Assembly: GCA_021202155.1 (NCBI GenBank) | Contig: JAJQDP010000015.1 | Span: 1 to 38,938 of the forward strand | Reading direction: 5' to 3' | From: Oscillospiraceae bacterium | GTDB taxonomy: Bacteria; Bacillota; Clostridia; Oscillospirales; Ruminococcaceae | Length of the DNA: 38,938 nt | Shown here: positions 31,355 to 38,797 of the stretch, piece by piece | Numbering within the stretch: position 1 is the first letter of the stretch | Layout: each line of letters starts with the position of its first letter | Translations under genes and position numbers: made by a program | Notes under the pieces: generated by a model | What the model was told of the DNA's origin: nothing | The model's database searches: none | What the model saw: only the letters and a program-made list of their open reading frames with translations

Positions 31355-31430
31355 AGCATGTACAGTGAACAGGACAGCGTGCATGTTACCGCACATGATA
31401 ACAACGAAAATATACATAAAGGAGCAAACC

Positions 31431-33206
31431 ATGACCGAAAAACCTCAAAAGAAGCACATCCTCCGCCGGTTTCTGCCGTATCTCTGGAAGTACAAGTGGA
31501 TGATGATTTTTGACTTATTCTGCGCGGCTCTGACCACGCTTTGCGACATTGTCCTGCCGAAAATGATAAGCTACCTTACGAACGCGGCGGTGGATTCGAG
31601 CATCATCCTCACCGTCGAGAGTGTTCTCAAGCTTGCGGGGCTGTATGTCGTTCTGAGAATCATCGACAGCGCGGCGAACTTTTACATGGCGTCGACCGGA
31701 CACATCATGGGCGTCTACATCGAGACGGACATGCGCACCGATGCCTTCAAGCACCTCCAGCGGCTGAGCTCCACATACTACTCAAATACAAAAGTCGGAA
31801 CGATAATGGGCAGAATCACGAACGACCTCTTCGACGTGACCGAGTTCGCCCACCACTGTCCGGAGGAGTTCTTCATCGCGGCTATCAAGCTTGTCGCCTC
31901 ATTCGTCATCCTCTGCGGGACGAGTGTCGCGCTCACCGCGATAATTTTCGCCTGTGTCCCGCTGATGATTATCATCAGCTTTTCGCTCAACAAACACCTC
32001 AAGGCGATATTCTATAAGCAACGCGTGAAGGTCGGCGAGCTCAACTCAACTATTGAAGACAGCCTCCTCGGTCAACAGGTCATCAAGACTTTTGCGGCGG
32101 AAGATGAAGAAGAGCAACGCTTTGAGAAAAACAATCAGGAGTTCAAAGCCGTCAAGAAGAAGAGCTACTACATTCAGGCGACGCTGAACACCTCAACCCG
32201 CCTTTTCGACGGAATCATGTACACGGTTGTACTTTTAGCTGGCGGCTTGTTCTTAGTCAACGGGAGAATCAATGCCGGCGACCTCGTCGCGTACGTCATG
32301 TACGTCGGAACGCTGATAACTACAATCCGCACTATCGTCAACTATCTTGAGCAGTTCCAGCGCGGAATGACCGGTATCGAGAGATTCTTGGAGATTATGG
32401 ACACGCCCATCGACATCGCCGACAAGCCGGACGCGACTGACCTGACCGTTAAATCGGGCGAAATCGAGTTCAAGAACGTCAGCTTTGAGTACCCGGACGA
32501 CCACAACAAGGTTCTTCATAACGTCAATCTTCGTATCAAACCGGGCGAAAAGCTTGCTCTTGTAGGACCTTCCGGCGGAGGAAAGACCACCCTCGTCAGC
32601 CTGATTCCGAGATTTTATGACGTTTCGGACGGCGAAATCCTCATCGACGGCGTTGACATCCGCGACGTCACCCTCAAGAGTCTCCGGACTTCTGTCGGCG
32701 TCGTCCAGCAGGACGTTTACCTCTTCAGCGGAACTGTCGCCGAGAATATCGCTTACGGAGATTTCAATGCGAGCCGGGAGGACATCATCCGTGCGGCAAA
32801 GCTTGCAGGCGCGGACAGCTTCATTACTGAGCTCAAGGACGGCTATGATACATACGTCGGCGAGCGCGGCGTCAAGCTCTCTGGCGGGCAGAAGCAGAGG
32901 ATTTCGATTGCACGTGTCTTCCTCAAAAACCCGCCGATTCTCCTCTTGGACGAAGCGACCAGTGCCCTTGATAACGAGAGCGAAGTCCTTGTCGGCAGAA
33001 GCTTGGATCTTCTTTCAGAAGGCAGAACGACGCTGACCATCGCCCACCGCCTCACCACCATCAAAAACGCCGACCGAATCATCGTCCTCGGCACAGACGG
33101 CATCGAGGAAGAGGGGACGCATGAGGAGTTACTTAAGAATGAAGGATTGTACTATAGACTGTGGAATGGGCTGACGGAAGAGCAGACTATTGGAAATAAA
33201 TTGTAG
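31431..33206 (+). CDS. ABC exporter half-transporter (membrane plus ATPase)
   Basis: This 591-residue fused exporter has six N-terminal membrane helices (about 15-310) and an ATPase. Walker A is GPSGGGKTT (near 379). QQDVYLFSGTVAENIAYG is the Q-loop region, LSGGQKQR (near 483) the signature, LLLDEATSALD Walker B, and AHRLTT the H-loop. It would act as a homodimer. The layout is MsbA/BmrA-like and the substrate (lipid, drug or peptide) cannot be read. AAAGGAG before ATG 31431 decides the start over the longer frame from 31365. Its stop codon is the TAG of R1 copy f. Confidence 0.93.
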   Translation: MTEKPQKKHILRRFLPYLWKYKWMMIFDLFCAALTTLCDIVLPKMISYLTNAAVDSSIILTVESVLKLAGLYVVLRIIDSAANFYMASTGHIMGVYIETDMRTDAFKHLQRLSSTYYSNTKVGTIMGRITNDLFDVTEFAHHCPEEFFIAAIKLVASFVILCGTSVALTAIIFACVPLMIIISFSLNKHLKAIFYKQRVKVGELNSTIEDSLLGQQVIKTFAAEDEEEQRFEKNNQEFKAVKKKSYYIQATLNTSTRLFDGIMYTVVLLAGGLFLVNGRINAGDLVAYVMYVGTLITTIRTIVNYLEQFQRGMTGIERFLEIMDTPIDIADKPDATDLTVKSGEIEFKNVSFEYPDDHNKVLHNVNLRIKPGEKLALVGPSGGGKTTLVSLIPRFYDVSDGEILIDGVDIRDVTLKSLRTSVGVVQQDVYLFSGTVAENIAYGDFNASREDIIRAAKLAGADSFITELKDGYDTYVGERGVKLSGGQKQRISIARVFLKNPPILLLDEATSALDNESEVLVGRSLDLLSEGRTTLTIAHRLTTIKNADRIIVLGTDGIEEEGTHEELLKNEGLYYRLWNGLTEEQTIGNKL

Positions 33207-33271
33207 GGGCGGATATTATCCGCCCGAACCAACGGGCAATAGATATGCGGGCGGGTAATATCCGCCACTAC
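33203..33271. repeat. R1 repeat, copy f, supplying the ABC exporter stop codon
   Basis: GTAGGGGCGGATATTATCC opens at 33203 and the exporter stop is TAG 33204-33206. The right arm reads GGGTAATATCCGCCACTAC with one changed base. Confidence 0.88.
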
Positions 33272-33288
33272 TTTTTTCAAATTCCCTA

Positions 33289-33317
33289 TTGACATCTTTC
33301 TCTCCCTATGTTATAAT
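33289..33317 (+). promoter_or_regulatory. Promoter of the XRE/DUF3169 unit
   Basis: TTGACA (33289-33294), 17 bp, TATAAT (33312-33317): perfect consensus. Confidence 0.9.
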
Positions 33318-33322
33318 CTCAA

Positions 33323-33383
33323 ATGACAAAGAAAGTTGTCATTTTGACAGCTCAAGTTGTCAACTTGAAAGCAAAGCTTTCAA
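33323..33383 (+). promoter_or_regulatory. Nested palindromes between the XRE promoter and ribosome site
   Basis: ATGACAA (33323-33329) with TTGTCAT (33336-33342); TTGACA (33344-33349) with TGTCAA (33358-33363); CAAGTTGTCAACTTG (33353-33367); and a TTGAAAGC/GCTTTCAA hairpin (33365-33383) touching the ribosome site. The first two share TGACA half-sites and are candidate operators for the XRE protein. Confidence 0.65.
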
Positions 33384-33396
33384 AGGAGGCAGGCTC

Positions 33397-33618
33397 ATGC
33401 CAATACTGAAAAATCATCTTAAGGAGAAGCGGGCGGCTTTGGGGGTCAACCAGCAGGAGATGGGGCGGCTCTGCGGAGTGTCGCGGCAGACCATCAGCCT
33501 TATCGAGCGGGGAGACTATTCGCCGTCTGTGACGCTGGCGTTGACCATCGCAAAGGTCTGCAGAGTCTCCGTCGATGAAATATTTTATTTGCAGGAGGAT
33601 TCGGAAAGTGGAAAATAA
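33397..33618 (+). CDS. XRE family HTH regulator
   Basis: This 73-residue protein is essentially one Cro/C1-type helix-turn-helix (MPILKNHLKEKRAALGVNQQ, EMGRLCGVSRQTISLIERGDYSPSVTLALTIAKVCRVSVDEIF). AAAGGAGG (33382-33389) selects ATG 33397 over the upstream frame. Several palindromes sharing TGACA half-sites lie between the promoter and start, so autoregulation is likely. It overlaps the next gene by 11 bases; XRE plus DUF3169 is a recurrent pair. The signal it senses is unknown. Confidence 0.93.
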   Translation: MPILKNHLKEKRAALGVNQQEMGRLCGVSRQTISLIERGDYSPSVTLALTIAKVCRVSVDEIFYLQEDSESGK

Positions 33619-34369
33619 TGAAATCAAAAAGGAAAACAAGAAGGCTTTGCCGCTGTTCATCGCCGTGATAGCCATATCGGCGGTGGTCGGGTTTGTTCTC
33701 GGGCTCGCGTCTGTGTTCGTGGAACATTCAGACAAAATCGGGGAGCTCGGAGTGCTTTTCGGAAAGTATGTTGCACCCTGCCTGATGGTGGCACTTGCTG
33801 TAGTCGTGCCGCTTCTCAGTGTCCCAAAGTACAGGAGCGCAAAGAAGATTCTTCAGGGTTGGGACGGTGAGGACGAGGAGGTCTATGAGAAGGCTGACTC
33901 GAAGCTCTCAACCGTCATCTACACAACGAGCGTCGCCCTCATAATCTCCTACTTCCTGCTCACGGCGTCCTATTCGGTCGGGTCGGATAATGTCAGCATC
34001 TTCACTGCGGTCGCGATTATCGGCTTTGCCGCCATAATGGTCGAGGCGATTCTCCTCCAACAGAGGGCGGTGGACGCCGTCAAGTCCACGAACCCCGAGA
34101 AAAAGGGCTCTGTCTACGACATGAGATTCCAGAAAAAGTGGCTTGAAAGCTGTGACGAAGCGGAGAAGGCGATGATAGGGCAGTGCGCCTACAAAGCTTA
34201 TCAGACGACCAACACCGTCTGCGCCGTACTCGCCGTGATTTTAGCTCTTTCAGCGATTATTTTCAGCACAGGCTTCCTCCCGTCCCTCGCCGTCTGCATA
34301 ATCTGGCTCGCGAACACCTCTGCGTATATGAGGGAGGCGAAGAGGATAGGAGCTGGTGTGGAATTGTAG
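33608..34369 (+). CDS. DUF3169-like membrane protein
   Basis: This 253-residue protein has about six membrane segments (near 14-36, 50-70, 102-122, 130-150, 200-218 and 222-240). It matches the DUF3169 pattern, including its usual place directly after a small XRE regulator. GTG 33608 is preferred: AGGAG at 33594-33598 precedes it, while the ATG at 33575 lies deep in the regulator. The function is unknown; the pair may be a membrane sensor or effector with its repressor. The stop codon is the TAG of R1 copy g. Confidence 0.75.
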   Translation: MENNEIKKENKKALPLFIAVIAISAVVGFVLGLASVFVEHSDKIGELGVLFGKYVAPCLMVALAVVVPLLSVPKYRSAKKILQGWDGEDEEVYEKADSKLSTVIYTTSVALIISYFLLTASYSVGSDNVSIFTAVAIIGFAAIMVEAILLQQRAVDAVKSTNPEKKGSVYDMRFQKKWLESCDEAEKAMIGQCAYKAYQTTNTVCAVLAVILALSAIIFSTGFLPSLAVCIIWLANTSAYMREAKRIGAGVEL

Positions 34370-34435
34370 GGGCGGATATTATCCGCCCGAACCTCTCGCA
34401 GGCACCCATAACGGGCGGATAATATCCGCCCCTAC
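34366..34435. repeat. R1 repeat, copy g, supplying the DUF3169 stop codon
   Basis: GTAGGGGCGGATATTATCC opens at 34366; the stop is TAG 34367-34369. It closes GGATAATATCCGCCCCTAC five bases before the next ribosome site. Confidence 0.9.
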
Positions 34436-34450
34436 AGAAAGGAAACGATT

Positions 34451-35032
34451 ATGAAATCCGATAATTTTGAACGCACCCTCCCCGAGGGTTACAAAGAGGC
34501 TTACGTCATCGACGCCACCAAAGGCAAGTTCAGCTTCTGGCTCAACATCGTTGCGATGGCTATTATGATAGTTGTAGCCGTGCCGCTGATTGTGATTATC
34601 TTCATGACTGCGGAGGAAATCACGATAAACAGTTGGTTTCTCCTCGCGCTATTCGGCTTGCTGATTGTCTACACCATTCTCCACGAGCTCACACACGGCA
34701 TCGCCTATAAGCTGATGACCGGCGAGAAGCTGACGTTCGGGATGAGCCTGACGGTCGCCTATTGCGGCGTGCCAAAGATTTACGTATACAGAAAAACGGC
34801 GTTGGTAGCCCTTTTAGCACCGTTCACCGTCTACTCGATTCTGTTTATTGCGCTGATGATAGCCCTCCCCGATCCGACGGCAAAGTTGGCTGTCGCGATT
34901 ATCTTCGCTATCCATTTTGGAGGATGCGCCGGCGACCTCTACGACACGTTCATCTATCTCACAAAATTCAAAGACCCGAAAACCCTCATGCAGGACACGG
35001 GACCCAGGCAGACGTTTTATACTCTCTCTTGA
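34451..35032 (+). CDS. DUF3267 family membrane protein with HELTH motif
   Basis: This 193-residue membrane protein has helices near 30-52, 60-82, 115-137 and 145-165. HELTH at residues 78-82 is a zinc-metalloprotease HExxH motif in a membrane setting, and GGCAGDLYDTF near 157-167 could give a further ligand, as in site-2-protease-like families. It fits DUF3267. AAAGGAAACG stands before the ATG. It is separated from the DUF3169 gene only by R1 copy g, so it probably belongs to the same unit. Its stop codon overlaps the -35 box of luxS. Confidence 0.85.
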   Translation: MKSDNFERTLPEGYKEAYVIDATKGKFSFWLNIVAMAIMIVVAVPLIVIIFMTAEEITINSWFLLALFGLLIVYTILHELTHGIAYKLMTGEKLTFGMSLTVAYCGVPKIYVYRKTALVALLAPFTVYSILFIALMIALPDPTAKLAVAIIFAIHFGGCAGDLYDTFIYLTKFKDPKTLMQDTGPRQTFYTLS

Positions 35033-35057
35033 TTTTTGGCGAGAAGAATGCTACAAT
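35029..35057 (+). promoter_or_regulatory. luxS promoter
   Basis: TTGATT (35029-35034), 17 bp, TACAAT (35052-35057). The -35 box overlaps the stop codon of the DUF3267 gene. Confidence 0.75.
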
Positions 35058-35091
35058 ACCCATAAAATCACTTGCTCAGGAGGGCGTCATC

Positions 35092-35550
35092 ATGCAAAAA
35101 ATCGCAAGCTTTCAGGTCGACCACCGCAAGTTTGGGGTCGGGCTTTACATTTCCCGGATTGACGGGGACATCGTCACCTATGACCTTCGGATGGTCAAGC
35201 CGAACGGCGGGGTTTACGTCTCGAACCCGTCGCTTCACACAATCGAGCACCTTGTCGCGACCTACGCGCGCTCGTCGTTCATGGGCGACAAGGTCATCTA
35301 CGCCGGACCTATGGGTTGCAGGACGGGCTTCTATCTCCTGCTTCGGGACGATGACAAAGAAGCCGCCATCCGACTTGTCCGCGAGTGCCTTGAGTTCGTC
35401 CGCGACTTTGAAGGGGAAATCCCCGGCGCGACCGAGCCGGAGTGCGGAAACTACCGCGAGCACGACCTCGCCTCCGCCAAGAAAGATGTACTGCCACTGC
35501 TGGAGAAGTTAGAGGGATATAGGGTGGAGGATTTGGAGTATCCGGGGTGA
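35092..35550 (+). CDS. luxS: S-ribosylhomocysteine lyase
   Basis: This 152-residue enzyme splits S-ribosylhomocysteine into homocysteine and DPD, the precursor of autoinducer 2, in the activated methyl cycle. Metal ligands are His49 and His53 in HTIEHLVATYAR, with Glu52, and Cys118 in ECGNYREHDL. The catalytic Cys76 is in GPMGCRTGFYLLL. AGGAGGG (35079-35085) before ATG 35092 selects this start over the longer overlapping frame. It has its own promoter and a terminator formed by a half R2 copy. Length is near the family norm. Confidence 0.97.
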   Translation: MQKIASFQVDHRKFGVGLYISRIDGDIVTYDLRMVKPNGGVYVSNPSLHTIEHLVATYARSSFMGDKVIYAGPMGCRTGFYLLLRDDDKEAAIRLVRECLEFVRDFEGEIPGATEPECGNYREHDLASAKKDVLPLLEKLEGYRVEDLEYPG

Positions 35551-35611
35551 AACCCCTCCACCATCGCCAAAGGCGATGGTCCCCCTCCCCCTTCGGGGGA
35601 GGCTTTTTTCG
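35549..35611 (+). terminator. Half R2 copy acting as the luxS terminator
   Basis: ACCCCTCCACC, a CCATCGCC/GGCGATGG hairpin, and the CCTCCCCC/GGGGGAGG stem (35584-35591 with 35595-35602) followed by CTTTTTTC. It is an R2 half that has all features of an intrinsic terminator. Confidence 0.8.
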
Positions 35612-35642
35612 TTCTATGCAAGCTTTGAGTGATGTGTAAACG

Positions 35643-35798
35643 CGCTCCCGTTGGTCGCGCGCCCTCTCAGTCTGCGCCGTTGGCGCAGACAGCTCTCCCA
35701 AAGGGAGAGCCGAGAATTGCGGAGGAAAACCACTTGGCTCTCCCTCTGGGAGAGCTGTCACGCGAAGCGTGACTGAGAGGGCGCGACCATAGGGAGCG
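35643..35798. repeat. R2b element with long terminal inverted repeats
   Basis: CGCTCCC and GGTCGCGC with CCTCTCAGTC at the left are inverted at the right (GACTGAGAGG, GCGCGACC, GGGAGCG), about 27 bases of imperfect terminal repeat. Inner stems include GTCTGCGCC/GGCGCAGAC and GGCTCTCCC/GGGAGAGCC. It has MITE form without an ORF. Confidence 0.75.
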
Positions 35799-35833
35799 TT
35801 TCTCCTCCACCAGACTCCTCGTCAGAAAACAAA

Positions 35834-35956
35834 AAGCCTCCCTCTGAAATGAAGTTCGCAAGCGAACTTCCGGAGGGAGACCATCGCCAACGGCGATGGT
35901 GGAGGGGTGCGTTGGGAGGGAGACCGCCGGCTGAAAGCCGGTGGTGGATGGGTTTC
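35834..35956. repeat. R2 repeat with two right halves
   Basis: AAGCCTCCCTCTGAAATG, a GAAGTTCGC/GCGAACTTC hairpin and CGGAGGGAG, then CCATCGCC/GGCGATGG plus TGGAGGGG, then a second AGACCGCCGGC/GCCGGTGGTGG end. With 35549-35798 it fills the 506-base gene-free stretch. Confidence 0.7.
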
Positions 35957-35962
35957 GCAAAG

Positions 35963-35995
35963 AAAAAACGCCGCCCACGTGGGCGGCATTTCTTT
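35963..35995. terminator. Bidirectional terminator downstream of the small lipoprotein
   Basis: GCCGCCCACGTGGGCGGC (35970-35987) is a perfect palindrome with an A-run before it (35963-35968) and T-run after it. On the minus strand it ends the lipoprotein transcript. Hairpins GAAGAAGCC/GGCTTCTTC (36008-36029) and AAAATCC/GGATTTT (36034-36051) precede it. Confidence 0.8.
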
Positions 35996-36056
35996 TTTCT
36001 TTGTGTGAAGAAGCCCGCAGGCTTCTTCAGCGGAAAATCCTCATGGATTTTCTGTT

Positions 36057-36419
36057 TTACTCAACGTCTGCGTTCGGACCATAGTAAACGGTCTGAGAGT
36101 CGAGATCCTGCATTGCATCAACTGTGGAGTCGTAAACGAACTCGGTGACTTCGCCGCTATCTGCAGTGAAGGTGATGATGCTGGAAACGCCGGACTCATT
36201 CTGTTCGAGCACATAAGTGCCCTCATAAGAGTTGGTGTCATTCATGGTGTTGTAAACCTTCATTGTGCCGCTTTCGCCATCATATGCGCCAACTTCAACA
36301 ACCAAGGTTCCTGATCTGTCGGTGTAGGTGCCTACGGCAGGCTCAACGATGGTTCCGCAAGCAGTGAAGCAGCAGAGAACCATGACCATTACGAGTGCTA
36401 CAGAAATTATTTTCTTCAT
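36057..36419 (-). CDS. Small secreted lipoprotein, unknown family
   Basis: This 120-residue protein has a lipoprotein signal peptide (MKKIISVALVMVMVLCCF, then TACG with the lipidated Cys at 21). The remaining 100 residues read as beta strands (AVGTYTDRSGTLVVEVGAYD, then SYEGTYVLEQNESGVSSIIT, FTADSGEVTEFVYDS), like a small lipocalin-type or beta-sandwich domain. It resembles short lipoproteins common in gut clostridia; no function is known to me. GGGGGAT precedes the ATG. A consensus promoter lies 69 bases upstream. Confidence 0.8.
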   Translation of the reverse strand: MKKIISVALVMVMVLCCFTACGTIVEPAVGTYTDRSGTLVVEVGAYDGESGTMKVYNTMNDTNSYEGTYVLEQNESGVSSIITFTADSGEVTEFVYDSTVDAMQDLDSQTVYYGPNADVE

Positions 36420-36487
36420 GTAACTTATCCCCCGATAAAATTTATTTTAGTCATTACGACTAACGTCGATATAACTATCGCCCTATT

Positions 36488-36516
36488 ATTATAACTCCTA
36501 AAAGTCAATCTGTCAA
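36488..36516 (-). promoter_or_regulatory. Promoter of the small lipoprotein gene
   Basis: On the minus strand, TTGACA (36511-36516), 17 bp, TATAAT (36488-36493). A GACGTTAGTC hairpin lies in the leader near 36459-36472. The stretch 36520-36684 upstream shows no gene or clear repeat. Confidence 0.85.
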
Positions 36517-36684
36517 CCACAAAATCTAAATATCTTTATAAGATTGTGCGATTTGCACCAAAAATAGGGTTGAAATCTATGCAACTTGACTAAACAAACA
36601 TCGAAAAATGTCGGATTTCGTCGGAGAATTTGCCCGCGCGGGGTCAATCTTCCATACAAAACTGAAATTTTGGGTAAAAAACGA

Positions 36685-37146
36685 CTACTTTTCGCTGAAC
36701 GAGGGCGGCTTGAGCTCACTCTCCGAGTCGAATGCCTTGATGGCGAAGTATTGGATGATGACCCGTCGGGTGATGATTCCGATGAATGTTCCCATATCGT
36801 CGACGACCGGAACGAAATTCTGGTTCATCGCGAGCTCAATAAGTTCCTCCATCGAAGCGGTTATCCTGACGGCTGTGAAGCGGTCTTTCTTTTTGATGAT
36901 GTCCCGAAGCCGAAGCTCCTCCGCGTCATAGATTGACACCCCGTCGGTGTCCTCGACCGACTCGTCAAGCATGTACCACAGGAAGTCCCCCTCGGTGACC
37001 GTGGAGACATATTTTCCGTCCCGCGAGATTACCGGGATGGACGAGTACCCGTGCCGCTTCATCTTCTCAAGCGACTGGCGGATTGTATAGTCGTCATAAA
37101 GGTAGGCGACGTCTTTTTTTAGGGTTAGGAAAAAGGCGATGTTCAT
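36685..37146 (-). CDS. CBS-pair domain protein
   Basis: This 153-residue protein consists of two CBS domains (about 8-66 and 85-142: YTIRQSLEKMKRHGYSSIPV, then ISRDGKYVSTVTEGDFL; SMEELIELAMNQNFVPVVDD, then MGTFIGIITRRVII). CBS pairs bind adenosine nucleotides and regulate partners. In Firmicutes, stand-alone proteins of this size include c-di-AMP receptors of the CbpB/DarB type, which is a plausible but unproven identity. GAGGAGT precedes the ATG. The upstream gap is full of repeats (R2, R1, R2b, R3), and no promoter was seen closer than that. Confidence 0.85.
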   Translation of the reverse strand: MNIAFFLTLKKDVAYLYDDYTIRQSLEKMKRHGYSSIPVISRDGKYVSTVTEGDFLWYMLDESVEDTDGVSIYDAEELRLRDIIKKKDRFTAVRITASMEELIELAMNQNFVPVVDDMGTFIGIITRRVIIQYFAIKAFDSESELKPPSFSEK

Positions 37147-37159
37147 GGTGGACTCCTCG

Positions 37160-37209
37160 GAAACCCCTCCACCGCGCTTCGCGCGGTCCTCCCTTCGGGG
37201 GAGGCTTTT
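37160..37209. repeat. R2 repeat, half copy upstream of the CBS gene
   Basis: AACCCCTCCACCGCGC, a CCGCGC/GCGCGG hairpin and CCTCCCTTCGGGGGAGG with CTTTTG. On the plus strand it resembles the luxS terminator copy. Confidence 0.75.
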
Positions 37210-37229
37210 GTTCTTTCTATGTAACTTCT

Positions 37230-37300
37230 GTAGGGGCGGATATTATCCGCCCGCTGTGGTATAGCGATTTCAAATCCGGGCGGATGGTATCCGCCCCTAC
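37230..37300. repeat. R1 repeat, copy h
   Basis: GTAGGGGCGGATATTATCC opens it and GGATGGTATCCGCCCCTAC closes it. A GTCGCC/GGGCGAC hairpin (37305-37321), an R2b element and an R3 run follow. Confidence 0.9.
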
Positions 37301-37322
37301 AATTGTCGCCACTGCGGGCGAC

Positions 37323-37468
37323 GCGCTTCGCGCGCCCTCTCAGTCAGCCACTTCGTGGCTGCCAGCTCTCCCAGAGGGAGAGCCGAGATTTGCGGCACAC
37401 ACTTGGCTCCCCCCTCTGGGGGAGCTGGCAAGAAGTTCGCTTGCGAACTTCGCGACTGAGAGGGCGCA
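37323..37468. repeat. R2b element upstream of the R3 run
   Basis: GCGCGCCCTCTCAGTC at the left is matched by GACTGAGAGGGCGC at the right. Inner stems include AGCTCTCCC/GGGAGAGCC, CTCCCCC/GGGGGAG and GAAGTTCGC/GCGAACTTC. It is the same variant as the copy at 35643. With R1 copy h and R3 it fills the 372-base gap between the CBS and VanY-like genes. Confidence 0.78.
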
Positions 37469-37481
37469 CTGCGAAGCAGTG

Positions 37482-37516
37482 CGAATTACGCATTACGCAT
37501 TACGCATTCCGAATTG
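37482..37516. repeat. R3 repeat downstream of the VanY-like gene
   Basis: GAATTACGCATTACGCATT, then ACGCATTCCGAATTG. A GCACTGC/GCAGTGC hairpin (37467-37483) precedes it. A 12-bp inverted repeat (37516-37527 with 37531-37542) follows, covering the last codons and stop of the VanY-like gene. Confidence 0.8.
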
Positions 37517-37518
37517 AA

Positions 37519-38625
37519 TCAATCGGTATAACCGATTGATTCCAGGTACTCCTCCAGGCACAGCCCGCTTGCCTGAATATCTGCGGCGTACTTGACGCCG
37601 ACGTAGCGGTAGTGCCAGGGCTCATAGATGAAGCCGGTGATGTCCTCCTTGCCGCTCGCGTAGCGCATTATGAATCCATACTCTGCGGCGTGCTCCTGAA
37701 GCCAGGCGAATTCCTCGGTATCCTCGAACGCGGTGTAGGTGTCCCAGTCGTTCTCGGTGATGATGTCGACCGCCAGACCTGCGTTGTGTTCACTTCCGCC
37801 TGCGGGAGCGATATTGACAGCCGTGTCGGCGTAGGCTTCCTCATAGGTCATGCCGTCGTCGTCCATTCTGGACTGGACGTTCCTGTCAAACAGCTTCTGC
37901 TGATAGGCGACAGTTCTGTAGGCAGAAAGTACTTTCAGATTGATTCCGTCAGCCGCGGCGGCTTCAATCATCAGCTTGCAGTAGTATGCCGCGGTCTTCT
38001 CCATCTCGTAGCTTCCCTGAACATAGTCGGTCTCAATCTTGTAGTCGTCGGGGAGAAGATGGGTTTTGTTGACGAGGATGAGATAGTCCTCATCGGTCTG
38101 GAAGTAATACTCGTCGTCCGATTCAACAGCCTCGGTGTACTCGTCCTCCGTGATGACCTCTTCCTCTCGTAAGTAATCTCCGCTGACATAGGCGGTAGTG
38201 CCGTTATAGTCAATCTGATACCAGCCGTTCGATGTCTCGCCGGTGACGGTGACAGCGTCGCCGACCGCAAGCTGTCCCAAAGCCTCGTAGAGAGCGTCAG
38301 GACCTTCTCTCACATTCAGCGGGTCGGTGGCGTACATTGTGGTGGCTTCCATCTCGGTGACCTCGAACAGGACGGTGATTGTGGATTCGTTCTCCGACTC
38401 ATCCTCGGCGGTCTCCTCATCGTCGGAAGCGTTCATGTCCGATACATCGTCGGTAGCTTCTTCCGGAACGGTGGTGATCTCTTCTTCCGAAGTCGTCGCT
38501 TCTGTGACGATAGCCTCGGTGGTGACGTCGCCGGAAACTACCTCTTCGTCCCTGACTTCGTTCGAGCAAGCGACCAGTGTCAATAACATAACCGCCGCAA
38601 CAGTGGCGGACAAAAATCTCTTCAT
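37519..38625 (-). CDS. D,D-carboxypeptidase lipoprotein with SH3 domain (VanY, M15B)
   Basis: This 368-residue exported zinc enzyme should trim the D-Ala-D-Ala end of peptidoglycan. ATG 38625 is preferred: AGAGAGGT lies 9 bases before it but only 0-1 base before the longer start at 38634. The lipobox is LTLVACS, followed by an acidic Thr/Glu-rich linker (to about residue 88). An SH3_3 wall-binding domain follows (LNVREGPDALYEALGQLAVG, then YQIDYNGTTAYVSGDYL), and then the VanY domain with SAYRT, SEHNAGLAVDI and EPWHYRYVG holding the zinc ligands and base. A promoter lies at 38676-38704. Confidence 0.92.
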   Translation of the reverse strand: MKRFLSATVAAVMLLTLVACSNEVRDEEVVSGDVTTEAIVTEATTSEEEITTVPEEATDDVSDMNASDDEETAEDESENESTITVLFEVTEMEATTMYATDPLNVREGPDALYEALGQLAVGDAVTVTGETSNGWYQIDYNGTTAYVSGDYLREEEVITEDEYTEAVESDDEYYFQTDEDYLILVNKTHLLPDDYKIETDYVQGSYEMEKTAAYYCKLMIEAAAADGINLKVLSAYRTVAYQQKLFDRNVQSRMDDDGMTYEEAYADTAVNIAPAGGSEHNAGLAVDIITENDWDTYTAFEDTEEFAWLQEHAAEYGFIMRYASGKEDITGFIYEPWHYRYVGVKYAADIQASGLCLEEYLESIGYTD

Positions 38626-38675
38626 TGGTATCATACCTCTCTATATTACGATGTGTAATTTAAGATTATGCCATC

Positions 38676-38704
38676 ATTATAGCACGTCCCCGCCCGGTTG
38701 TCCA
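38676..38704 (-). promoter_or_regulatory. Promoter of the VanY-like gene
   Basis: On the minus strand, TGGACA (38699-38704), 17 bp, TATAAT (38676-38681). Confidence 0.7.
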
Positions 38705-38797
38705 TATTTTCCCGAAAAGATTAATCGAATTGTAACCGGTTCGACACGAAACTCCCGCTCCCTGCGCTACACTGGAATTGTCGCCTGACGGCGACAC

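Noticed and set aside
34762-35091. Extended N-terminus for LuxS
   Set aside because: The extension overlaps the DUF3267 gene in another frame; the ribosome site and family length fix the start at 35092.
36586-36936. Plus-strand frames opposite the CBS gene
   Set aside because: The CBS domains on the minus strand are clear; these are shadows.
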